This document shows, in pieces, positions 51,791 to 62,600 of a stretch of 64,000 nucleotides of DNA (positions are counted from its first letter, which is position 1; every line of letters starts with the position of its first letter). The stretch covers positions 1,550,001 through 1,614,000 of the forward strand of contig NC_089546.1 of the NCBI RefSeq assembly GCF_040115645.1, given 5' to 3'. The stretch comes from Euwallacea fornicatus. Taxonomy: Eukaryota > Arthropoda > Insecta > Coleoptera > Curculionidae. A program made the position numbers and the translations under genes. The notes beneath the pieces were generated by a model, which did not search any database, was not told the origin of the DNA, and worked only from the letters and a program-made list of their open reading frames with translations.

Positions 51791-52651
51791 TTGAAAATTC
51801 CAGATTTTAAAAATTCACTGAAAGAAAAAATTGCAACCAATGATTTCAGGGATGTTCGAAGCAAGGTTTCAGTCACTCCTATCAATGGGAAAATTTTGAA
51901 ATTCTAAAATTTCTTATTCTTACCTATAATAAAAATTTAAAATGAAAGATGGAAATTTAGGAGATATTCATACGTTCCAACTTAACCACCCTTAGATCAA
52001 GTTGTCAAATCATGACGTTCTACTTAACTCCACCCTTGTATACACAAATACAAATTAAAAATTCGTTCATGTCAGATTGTTGTTATAGTGTCAGCGTAAC
52101 ATTTCTTAAGGAGGTCAAAATTTATGAGAGTAGGATTTAGATGAACCAAACTTTAGCAGTATTGCAACAACTCCACCTTTGGTATTATCGATCGCCTTAT
52201 ATCAGAATATTATCTGTAAATATGTCCCAGCACTCTCAAACAACAATGATACAAGTTTCTATGATTTAAATCTACTTATGTGCACTTTAATCTCAAATAA
52301 TAGTATACATGTAAGATTTACTGATGAGTTAATTAAAAATCCACAAGATTTTAATTTTAAAATTGACTTCAACCCATGATTCTTCTTGACGATTCCCTCA
52401 CCTTTTTTCACTGAATCACTAAATTTTCGCCGAACACGGTGATTCATTATACAATCCACTTGTTCAAATACGTACGTGAGTAAAATACAAATTACAAATA
52501 TTTTCAAGTAATATTAATTAACAGTTTTAACAACAATAAGAAATGCTCACATACACACAATAATTCTAGAAACATATTAGTTTTATGTAAAATTTCAATT
52601 AGTTTGATCAAGTAAATGAATTATACTTTCATATAATCATTAAAAATAGAC

Positions 52652-52657
52652 TTTAAT
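52652..52657 (-). terminator. ATTAAA-type polyadenylation signal of catalase
   Basis: On the minus strand, ATTAAA lies about 54 bases beyond the catalase stop codon. Confidence 0.4.
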
Positions 52658-52710
52658 ATATTATATTATTGTATGTTGTGTTTAACAATGTAGTTATAAA
52701 GTATGTTCAT

Positions 52711-55700
52711 TTACAAATGCATTATTTTGGCTTCCCCAAAAAGTTGTGCTTTTAATCGAGCCCCTAAATCGTTGCTGACATTGTTGAATACGTCGACAGC
52801 TCTCTCTTGTATATCTTTTTTTGCACGTTTTATCGCTCCTGCTAAGTTAGTTACCTAAAATGCAGGCAAATTTTCGTTCTGCTGTACCCAAAACAGCGGA
52901 CCTTACCAGCCGTTGTTTAGCACCAGTATCAAGGACCTTCTCCCAGAACACTTTGGGCTGTGAGTAATTGTCTTCATCATAAAATTGCGGATAATAGTCT
53001 TCATTTCCCTCAAAGTGCTCGACTGGAGCAGTCGCAAGTGCCGCAAAATCATCAGGATTTGGTCCCCCAAAGCTGTTAGGATAGTAATTTGGGGCTCCAC
53101 TTTGGTTGAAATAGCACATAAATCCATCCCTTTGAAAGTTATTCTACAACCATTAAATATCTGAATTTGAACATCTTAAAGATAATTTGGTTCTTACCGT
53201 GGAATCCACAGGTCGGTTTACGGGTAGTTGCTGAAAGTTGGCACCCAAACGGTACCTATGGGCATCTTGATAAGAATAAAGGCGCCCCTGCAAAAGTCTA
53301 TCAGGGGAACCCCCAATTCCGGGTGTCATATTATTGGGGCTAAAAGCCAGCTGTTCAATTTCAGCAAAATAGTTACTGGCATTTCGATTGAGCAAAAGTT
53401 TTCCTACTTGAATGAGAGGAAATTCCTTGTGAGGCCACACCTAAAACTCGTTTCATGATTCGTTGTCATTAAGCATTTTAGCTCAGTTACTTTAGTTATA
53501 TCAAAGGGGTTAAATTTCACAGTTTTGGCTTGCTCAGGAGTCATGGCCTGAATGTAAAAAGTCCAGGAAGGAAATTTTTTGTTCGTTTCATTTGCTTCAG
53601 TGATGGAATTATAAAGGTCCCTAATGTCATGATCTGGGTCCTCTCCAGCCACCTTTTCAGCCTCAGCTGGATCTTCATAGTTCTGAATACCTATACAGAA
53701 TTCGTAGCACCTCCACCAATAATATGAATCTAACATTATCTACCTTGGTCGGTTTTATAAATAAATTTGCACCACGTCAGTTTTCGATCTTTGTTGATGA
53801 GAGAGAAGGTATGCGAGCCATACCCATGTAGGTGTCTGTACGTTTTGGGTATACCTCGATCCGAAAATAGAATCATCACCTGTTATACGTTATTAATAAA
53901 TTTTCAAGTGGGTTGTTCACAGTTTTAACTTTTTGTTACCTGATGTACCGACATGGGTGTCAAAGATAGATAATCCCAAAAGGCGTCCCAATCCCTCAAA
54001 TTTGTAACCGGGTTCCGTTTTTGACTGTGAATGAACATAGGGAAAAGAACTGGGTCCCTCATAAAGAAAATCGGTGTGTTGTTTCCGACCAAATCCCATA
54101 TGCCTTCCTCTGTGTAGAACTTAATTGCAAAGCCTATTGAATAAGGATGGGTTCGTAGTTATTTGGCGTACCTTATCATTAGGGTGTTATTAACGCATGC
54201 GAGAGCATTTGTTTTGAAGGGAAGTACATTCGCTCATTACAGAGAATGATTTGGCGTTAATTGCTTACCTCGTGGGTCTCTCACGGTGTCTGCTGAACCC
54301 ATGTTTCCAGCAACTACAGAAAATCTGAAAATATTAGCTCAGTTAATGAGTTTCCATGGTATAAATTTAAGCAGATAGGTTGACTTAAGATTGTGGATCT
54401 TTATGGTGTACCATGACATAAAATAATATTTTCAAATCAAAAAACTCTGAATCGAGACCAAATTAAAGATTTCCAAGGGCGCACGAAGCAATCAAGATTT
54501 TATTTCGAAATCTTATAATTGCGAATCTTAATATGCACTGCTTCAAGGTTTTCGCCACGTTTGGAATTTTGATATATATTTAAATAAGATTTAATTTTCG
54601 GGATTTTCAACATCGAGCCATTTTTCGAAAAGAAGGTCCTTATCTAAAATACTCTACAAAGGGAGTATAATTAAAAGAGAGTAATTAGATTATGTTCTGA
54701 CATGTGAATCTCAGAAACTGTGCTGGTCAAAGAAATTAAGGTGTAATTTTCAGAATCTTACATTTACAATGCCCAATATCACGCAAAAAGAATATTTTGA
54801 ATTATCAAATGACATCAAAGCTGTTCGAATTTCTGCTAATCATCGAAAGTAAAATTTTTGTAAAGACATTTTTTTTCAACCGAAGATAATCGAAATCAAC
54901 ATTATTTAGAAGTTTTGTTCTAAAAACCCCTTAAATTTGTCATCTATTTAAAGGCTGCGCTGAAGTATCTAAAATTTATTAATAGGAGAGTCATATAAAT
55001 TCAGAAAAATTCAATCACTATAGGCATGTTTAGGTTGGTCGAAACATTTCTGAATGATTATAAGTATTTTTAGGTAATCACGTGTCACTCGCTAAGTCCT
55101 ATGAAGAGCTATTAAGATTTCATTATAAATTGTTTTACAGATACAATTTTATTCATTTTGAATTTGAATACTTCTATTAAACTGATTATATCAATCTTCT
55201 CAAAATTGTATGGAATGACTAATAACATGAAAAATATCTGTGGATCTCTGCAGGTCTCTAAAGATCTTTGGAAATCTGGAAATAATTTTTCCTATATCTA
55301 TCGATTACATAGGATAGAACGTTGGAGTAAAGGTTTTCGGTTTGTGAAAATAACTTGAGTAGATTGCCTTTTACTTAGGATCAAACATTTTCAAGGAATA
55401 AAAAGAATTACTTTTTATTGATTTTTGGATTTTCTAAACTGAAAAATATCAAACCAGTCTTGTCAATATAAACCAATATTGTACTCTAGAAGTAAGATTT
55501 ATTTCCGGTGATAGTGCTGAACAAATCGCCCGAGTAACTCATCTCATTAAATATGCTAAAAATCCATTGAGTTTTCACTATTTTTTGAATCTCTAGGTAT
55601 AACTTATAGTAATTATATCATTGAAAGTTATTTTGGACCATCAAGTTAGGTACAAATAACCTGATAATCTCTACTTTATTTACATTACATTTTTTTGACT

Positions 55701-57454
55701 TGTTAGATGTCAGTACGATCTTCACTGCTTTTTGGCTTTCGAAATTAAGTTTTGACTGCTTTTACATAAGAGGAAAGAAAGGAAAAATAAAGAAGATTTG
55801 ACTTTGACTTCGGATAAATTTTATATTATGGATTTTTTTATACTTTCCTATTTTAAAGATTGTTATGTCGTGTGAAAATGGCGTTGCAATGCTTTATTAA
55901 AAGATTTGTTGAAGTGTCCCAGAGCAAATGTTTGAATTTTTCTAGACGCGAGAGTAGAGAAGATAGAAAATGAGAGAAATACTGTCACTTCCGAAGAATT
56001 TTTAAAACTGAATTATGTCTTTAAATATCTACACTCGGTCCACACTTTCCAATTTAAGAACGAGTTTTGCTCGATATTTTATTGTTCGTCAGTGAAATTA
56101 CGAAACTTTACAAGATGAGAATGAAATTTTGTAATTTTTCAGAAGATTTTCAATGATTTTGAAATCAAAACTTTTGCTTCTGGCATGTAAAATGACCATG
56201 CAATTCACCTACCGTATTGCTATAGGGGTCTTCTTCTGCACCCTCTCAAACACCTTCGACACAGTCAAATCACTCAATTCCTTGGTGCACTCAAAATATC
56301 CAAATGCACCCCCTCCTTTGGCGTGCACCACCCTTTCCGGTATCCTCTCTCGATTAAAATGGCTCATTTGCTCCACCATCTGCGCATCTCTCAGGGGTAT
56401 CACCCCATATTTTCCCACCGTCAGGCTGGTCTTGGGGTTCACAATTGGTATTCCAGCGCTGTTGGTTGCGCTTCCAACTTTGTCCTGAAGAATGTGAATG
56501 TCTCATTTAATGGTTTCTATCGAGAAGGATTTGTTTTGACTCTTTCGCAATAAAACAGTATGTGGAAATACGAGATTCTTAAACCGGCAATTTGCAACGA
56601 TGCGCCATACCGATACATTTGGAGTTCACCGTTCTCTTATTGCATTCCCGGCATGGTCAAGTACAGAGAAGAGTTTTGTGGTGTCCATTTACACTTAACG
56701 GGTACCACGTTTTGTTTTTAAATATCTCACAGGTAAATTTTATTAAAATATTTTGTTCGAACGGTCAAAAAATGTGGGATTACATTAATTATATTTATAA
56801 GAAAATTTTGTGTTTTTGGACAAATACAGCAAGATTGAGTGTAACAAAACTCCCATAGCAAAAGATGAATCTTCTCCCATTATTGCATTCTCGGCATTAC
56901 TTCATAATGAACTCACGATTTCCCGTAACGCCCCACCAAGGAACCAATTACTTCGTGGGTTCTTCGTCTTTCAGTGCATCGTTTTGTCAATATGGCCGTA
57001 CTTATTTAATCTGCTTACAAAGCATATACATATATTTTGAATTTTAATGGTGCTCTACATTGCACAGTTTGCGATTGTGCGCTTTATTACGTGTATTTTT
57101 TCAAACGGTATTATCGAATGCCTGCACATGTCAAAAATCATAGTTTATTGAAAGTTATATAATCGAAATTGGTTTATAGGTTTTCAGCAAAAATGATAAG
57201 ATATATGAGCACTCCGTATAAAGATAAAACTGATTTAAAGGAAGCGATAATCCTTTTTAGTAGACGTAATGTATCATACAGGAAATTGTACAATTATGAT
57301 GGTTTTAACTTAAAGTCTAATGCTATATCATATCTATAAAAACTAATCTCGCAAATTTCCAGTTTAAGGTATTTCAATTAAACAAACACACCTTATTTTT
57401 GGCCTTCCAATCCTCAAGTTGTCTATCAGCAGGTTCCCTGTTTTTGGTGCTCAT
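52711..57454 (-). CDS. Cat: Catalase, 9 exons, 514 aa
   Basis: Minus-strand exons in transcript order: 57454-57392, 56484-56213, 54324-54269, 54133-53940, 53879-53744, 53690-53491, 53440-53198, 53143-52907, 52854-52711. Every junction keeps frame. It is a heme enzyme that splits H2O2, usually peroxisomal. Seen: RERIPERVVHAKGGGAFGYFE with catalytic His75, Arg112 (codon split by intron 2), VGNNTP with catalytic Asn148, and the heme-ligand block RLYSYQDAH with Tyr364. Length is normal for a small-subunit catalase. Odd points: the block after Arg112 reads SVVAGNMGSADT rather than the usual STVaGESGSADT; RGIPKT replaces RGIPDG; the signature Phe before S-Y is Tyr; the C-terminus is IMHL, not a standard peroxisomal signal. 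This suggests a divergent paralogue, still with all catalytic residues. Short introns 3-8 contrast with long introns 1-2. Confidence 0.95.
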
Positions 57455-57740
57455 TCTGGATATAAATCGCGCACAATGACCACTACTATCCTATGCCCTC
57501 TACAGCATGGGAATAACTAATTATACAGTTTTCCTTCTGATGTATTTATTTTTTTTCTTCCATATATCTTTATGCACTTTTTGAGGAAGTGGTCACTTAC
57601 ATTGCGATAAAAATGTCTTTGTGGATGTTTTCTTGGCGGTTTTATGGTTTTCTATTTGTTCTGTGACGTCAGGGGCAGCACATTTTACCTACGCATGTGT
57701 CTTTAGTTTCATTGTCTACCCTATGCATGGGATGTTGAGA
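57455..57740 (-). promoter_or_regulatory. Catalase upstream region
   Basis: Directly upstream of the catalase ATG, on the minus strand, is a GCGCGATTTATATCC stretch with a weak TATA-like core, then less AT-rich sequence to about 57740. A further 5' UTR exon is possible. The promoter role is inferred from position. Confidence 0.3.
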
Positions 57741-57904
57741 TTTTATTGCAAATTTTAGATCTTCATTAAAACCACAGAGGAGGCGTTTAATAATATAAAC
57801 TTTAAAAACGATAATAACGGAAAATATAAAGAGATCCAAAATAAAGATAATCTTAATTACTTAATAAATCATTACAGTTATTTAGAAATTATGATTCATG
57901 AAAT

Positions 57905-58045
57905 CAGATAGAAATTATACTTTCATCCATTTTTCCTCCATACTCTTAGGTTTTTGTTTCTGGTTTTGAAATTCTCTACCTTTTCGCTCAATATTAACTT
58001 CTAGAATGGTCATTGTGTGTCCATGTTCTATTAGTCTTGTCATCA
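57905..58045 (-). other. Short coding-like minus-strand stretch
   Basis: A 46-codon minus frame begins MTELMTRLIEHGHTMTILEV and is rich in Lys, Glu and Gln, with a heptad-like helix. Too short to identify. It might belong with the other coiled-coil-like relics at 60.9-62.6 kb. Confidence 0.2.
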
Positions 58046-58080
58046 GTTCTGTCATTTTAATGAATGCTATTGTTCATAAG

Positions 58081-59640
58081 TTTGCATAAATTAAACGCAT
58101 AACGGAGAAACTAGATAGGAACCAATCTTCGAAAACGATGAAAATGAGATTAAAAAACTAACAGCGAAAATAGAAAAGAGACAGAAAGAGAATGAATGAA
58201 TGGACACTGAGAGCAACAATGAAGAGGGATTCAAATAGGAATATTGAAGGAAGGCTGAGAGGGCGATAATTAACGAAAATTGAGACGAAGAAAATCGAGG
58301 AAGATTGAAAACAAAAAAAACAGTGAAGAAATTTTGAGAGAAAATGCCCGACATATTCAAAAGACTGAGAGAACAAAGATAATAATATACGTATATAAAA
58401 AGGCAACAGTCAAGGAAACTCGTGAGAAGGGGACATGGGATGCGGAGAGGATCTAAACCAATTAAGACAGAGACAAAAAAGATGACGAAAAAATATAAAA
58501 TATTTTTAGGGAAATTAAAAAACAAGAATGTTTGGGTATAAGTTGTGAAAGACTAATTGAAAGAAAAAAAGATTTGAAAGCGGAAAACCAACAAAGAATA
58601 TTTGAGAGATGTGATATGAATGACTTAGAAGACGACAATGAAGGACGACTGAGAGAAAAAGAATAGAAGATTTATTTTGAGCAAGAAATAATTTAAGTTT
58701 GGTATTTTTAATGTTTACGCAAAAGTAAGTTGCTTGCAAACTTCCATTTGGTGTTTTATGTTAATAACTTGATATTCACTCTACCTACTTCTACAAAAAC
58801 GCTTAATATTCTAAACTTAAAGTGTGAAGACTGAATGCTAGAGTACCTATGCAGAAATGAATACTGAGAAAGACGCCACGAAAGGAATTTAAGAGAGATG
58901 CGTTTAAATAATATTTATATTTCGAAAACTGTAAATATTATTCTAAAATTAAAAATAATACAACAGTTTAAAATAGGGTGGTAACTACAATCATAAGTAG
59001 AGATACAACCCCGAAAGGGTATTCCACACCCTCTAAAAGGATGGTGTAATTCGGCATCTTGCAGGTAGATGGGTATTTTGTTATTCCTAAATAGGTAGTG
59101 CGAATGCGATTCCTCTTTAAAGTAAAAAAAGAAAAGTACCTTAACAAAGTACTTTTAAAGTATTTATGTAATTTCATACAGCATTCAAAATATGTGGTAA
59201 GTTTTTGGACCATGAAGAAAGTATCTAAGACACTAATAACTAGATTTAGAAAGTTTTCATAAGTGAGCAGAGTAAAATGGAAAAAATACAATATTGAATG
59301 GAACAAAAGTGAAGGATAACAAAAATTAACAACCATAAGAAATGAAAAATATAAACTGGATCAATAAACGGATTGTTTTGTGAAAAAAAAATTATAAAAT
59401 CTAAATAAAACAAGTGTGAAGACAAAAATTCAACAAACCAAGTATCAAAATTTGGATAAAAAAATTGTGTGAGTTAAAAATGTATCAAATTGTGGGAATA
59501 TCTGGTTAAACTGAGATTGAGACACAATCTAAGAGGTTGAGTCGTCAAAAATAACGTTGATCATGTTGGACAATGCAGACAAAGAAGAAAAGAATATGAA
59601 AATAGGTTGAAATGCTCGTAAATTTAAACAGAAACTTATC
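58081..59640 (+). repeat. 1.5 kb polypurine-biased tract
   Basis: The plus strand is dominated by A and G (runs such as GAAAAGAGACAGAAAGAGAA), strongest at 58081-58700 and fading toward 59640. The bias explains the 144-codon and 122-codon minus-strand open frames here: pyrimidine-rich strands have few stop codons. On the plus strand, pieces such as ERLIERKKDLKAENQQRIFE look like coiled-coil sequence, but stops are frequent. It could be a degenerate repeat or a decayed Glu/Lys-rich coding region. Confidence 0.6.
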
Positions 59641-60090
59641 TCAAGGACTCTTAAGTGTTTGTCAGCCATATTCGGAAACCGGTGAAGAGTAAATTAGTCG
59701 TATTCACAGTCTGCCGACGCCATTTCTACGCTTTGACCACCATGAAACTCGCTCAAGTGTATTTGTGGTTCCCGTCGGAATTATCGAACCCTTTTTCATT
59801 CGTTGAATATGATTAAGAAAGCGAAAAGTTGACAAGAAGTCGCCAATACGGACAAATTACGCGACCTGACCAATAAATCTTAAGCAGGCCGGACGACTTT
59901 GGGCGCCAGAGCGGGATCTCGCATCTCTGTAGTGGTACTTTTTCTTTTTACTTTTTTACCACTTAGGAATGCCTCAAGAATTCGACGTGGTGCTTGGTAC
60001 GTTCTTTGTTTTAGTACCAGAAGAAACATGAAGGTGTGTGCGGTCAGCTTTAAATGTCAGCCATATTCGTGCCAAACTACAGACTCGTAA
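59640..60090. promoter_or_regulatory. GC-rich island, possible alternative promoter
   Basis: Within the AT-rich intron this block has many CG dinucleotides (for example GACGACTTTGGGCGCCAGAG at about 59891). It has a plus-strand frame at 59899-60090 without a known domain. By position it could be an alternative first exon or promoter of the mannosidase gene, or transposon material. No firm evidence. Confidence 0.25.
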
Positions 60091-60949
60091 ACAATAAATA
60101 AAATCATTGAATATCTTCAATGACATGGAGAGAAATTGCTATAACTTAGGGGCTACAAATGATCAATCAATGTAATGAGAATATAATGAGAAATCTAAAA
60201 GACGCTTTTAAATGAGGCGCCATTTCATTAACAAACAACAAGATACCGACAAGAAAAATACAAATCAGCCGATTTTCTTATCCGCCACTATGAGTAATAT
60301 AGCAGAGATCATCAATCCATCAATAACTTCAACGTATGTATCTACACAAACAACATGTCCAAGTTGCAACCACACACGCATGTACATATAGCGAAGATGT
60401 AGATAACTGATGAAGTAGGTACAAATGTATCGGTTTTATAGTTGCGTGTCTGTTTTACACTTATCGGTTCTTTATAACTGTAAAAGAACTTCATAAAGTA
60501 TAAATTAATATATTTTTAGCTCGCTTTTTAACACGTTTTCTAATTACCCGTTTGTATATTTTTTCGAGCGATAACAGTTCATTGTCATTTAAAGTATGTT
60601 GATTCGATGCACACAACTCAAAAATAAACTATTTCTTTGGATGTTATAAGTAAAACAGAAAACTAGGACAAAATACATTTAAATACTGTGTGGTTTTCAA
60701 AGCAGGTCATTCTTGGCTTTTCAGAACGATTTTCTGTCCATGATAAGGTTGAGGGTACTCAAATTTCCGTTAAATACCTGTCTGTCAAAGATCCCTCGAA
60801 TTAATCGATCTTTGATATTGGGTGGGGCCACCAAAGTGATTCTCAACAAGTTAATTATTTGAGGAACAATTAAATATCAATATGTGTAATTAATAGGTAT
60901 ACAGGGAGAACTGAAAGCAGCTATTTTTTTATTTATGATCCTGTCACGT

Positions 60950-61530
60950 TTATCTTGAGATCAGTTTTGTTCAGTTCATTTTAATGCGTTTAATTTTTTT
61001 TCATAATGCCGGATTATCGATTCTGCATCAAGGTGATCTTTCAATTTGTAATGCATTAAATTTGTTTGTTTCTAGTTATCTCTATTAGATCTTTCCTGTC
61101 TTTGTCATGAAAGTTTTGTATATTTTTTATAATTTTTATGCAAATCTCTGTTTTACTCGCTTATGTCGGATTTTAGTTTTTGATTCTGATTCATATCAAT
61201 TGTTGAATTATGACATCTTTCTTGTTAAGATTTTTTATCTGTCGAATCTTGTTTTCTTTCTTATCATTTCTACGTAAATTGCTCGTACTATTATTAGTTT
61301 ATTTTAATATTGCCCTTTTGGCCTCTAAATGCTTGTCTTCAGCATGTTTCTTGTAATAAATCAGCCTGAGTTGCCCATTTGTCTTTTCCAGCTTTTTGGT
61401 GAAACAGAATAACTTCTCATTATGTTGTTTGAATTCCCTGTTCAGCATTCTCCGATTAAAATTTTTTTTTACAAATAGTTACGAACTCTGTGACTTTCGC
61501 TCCACTTTCCTATAAGATCTCCAGAATCTT
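60950..61530 (-). pseudogene. Coiled-coil-coding relic, unidentified
   Basis: The minus strand reads DSGDLIGKWSESHRVRNYL, then, in another frame, LNREFKQHNEKLFCFTKKLE followed by a helix-rich 30 residues, a TAA, then NLNKKDVIIQQLI, and after a frameshift MHYKLKDHLDAESIIRHYEK. The Lys/Glu/Leu-rich, helix-like composition persists across stops and frame changes, so this is likely a decayed gene or retroelement ORF. No family recognised. Confidence 0.35.
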
Positions 61531-62392
61531 GCGTAATGTCGTATGTAATACATCACACCACCCGTTCTTGCGCGATGTTAAGGATAATTCTAACCAAACT
61601 AGCCTTGATACTACGAGTAACCATGTGTGTTTATTATTTGACTATTAAAACATCCTTATTACCAAATTGTTTGTAAATGAAAACAGCAAACAACATCATG
61701 TCATGTCAGAACACGCCACTATAAGCGTGTCCAGAATAACCTGATGCAATATCACAAGATAACCCATTGGGATTAGTCGGCAGTTTCGGGTCACTAATCA
61801 CAAGAAATTGTAGCGAAAACCCCACGAGCAAGGCGCGTGTCTTTGGTAATTATTACTTATCACTATATGCTTAAAGATGTATAATATTGTTTTTTTATTA
61901 TTATTAAATTATCTGTAAAATGATAAACGTTAAAAATAACTTTAAAGAAAGAATACTAATTTAACGTTAAATCAATGTTAACAGTCGCATTCCTGAAGGC
62001 GATTCAGGAAGCGATTAGATGGTCACGAACGCTTTATCTTCACTTAGACACGGTTACATGGTACTGGTTATCCTGTAGGTCTGTAGCTTGGAGCAGTTCT
62101 AGGTATACGATCTGAAAAGAAATCGACTTGACGGGTAATGACCAGAACTGAAATGCCATCGCTTTTGTCTTGAGTATCAGTAGATGTCATCGTGCTAAAG
62201 TTTGTTGTGTGGTATTGGTTTTTACCGCCTATAGACTTTTTGCCTGAAGTTATCGTTTTTGTATCATCACTTTTAAATAGTTTTTATTCGTATTCAAAAT
62301 TAGAAGGTAGCGTAAAATCTAACAGACACCAAAATCTGAACACATATAAAAGAAATAAAACCAAAATTATAAGTTGTTTAAAATACACACAC

Positions 62393-62600
62393 TTATGATA
62401 CATATGAAAACTGAAAAGAAATCTCATCATAGTTATCTTTGCTACCTGTCTCCTGCTGATGATAAGAGTTCAATTTCTTTGTAATTTGAATTACAATTCT
62501 TTCGTCCAGGTTTTCAATATTTTTTTGATTTTGTGTTAGATGGCGCCATTCATGGCCAGGCTCTGGTAATACTTCGAATAAAATATTTCTCAAATTTTGA
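62393..62600 (-). other. Short coding-like minus-strand frame
   Basis: A 66-codon minus frame with PEPGHEWRHLTQNQKNIENL and ERIVIQITKKLNSYHQQETG, the latter ending at a gtagca donor-like site. It may belong to the coiled-coil relic downstream on the same strand. Unidentified. Confidence 0.2.

Larger units (their letters stand above)
44392..52650 (+). other. Start of mannosidase intron 2 (inferred), no further exons found
   Basis: It opens with a strong gtaagt donor. I looked for the catalytic-barrel exons on the plus strand and did not find them. Contents I could note are listed separately (45.4-46.2, 47.2-47.8, 49.5, 50.6-51.8 kb). The rest is AT-rich without visible features. Confidence 0.5.

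Noticed and set aside
53917..54099. 60-codon minus-strand frame in the catalase locus
   Set aside because: Wrong frame over catalase exon 4; the correct frame reads VGNNTPIFFMRDP.
56592..57040. Paired GCATTCYCGGCAT strings upstream of catalase exon 2, as possible duplicated exons
   Set aside because: Similarity is too short (about 20 bases) and no frame links them to catalase.
58091..58525. 144-codon minus-strand open frame, very hydrophobic
   Set aside because: It lies opposite the polypurine tract. A pyrimidine-rich strand encodes Phe/Leu/Ser and rarely stops, so the length is expected from composition.
58968..59336. 122-codon minus-strand open frame
   Set aside because: Same purine-bias explanation; no domain, no splice or start context.
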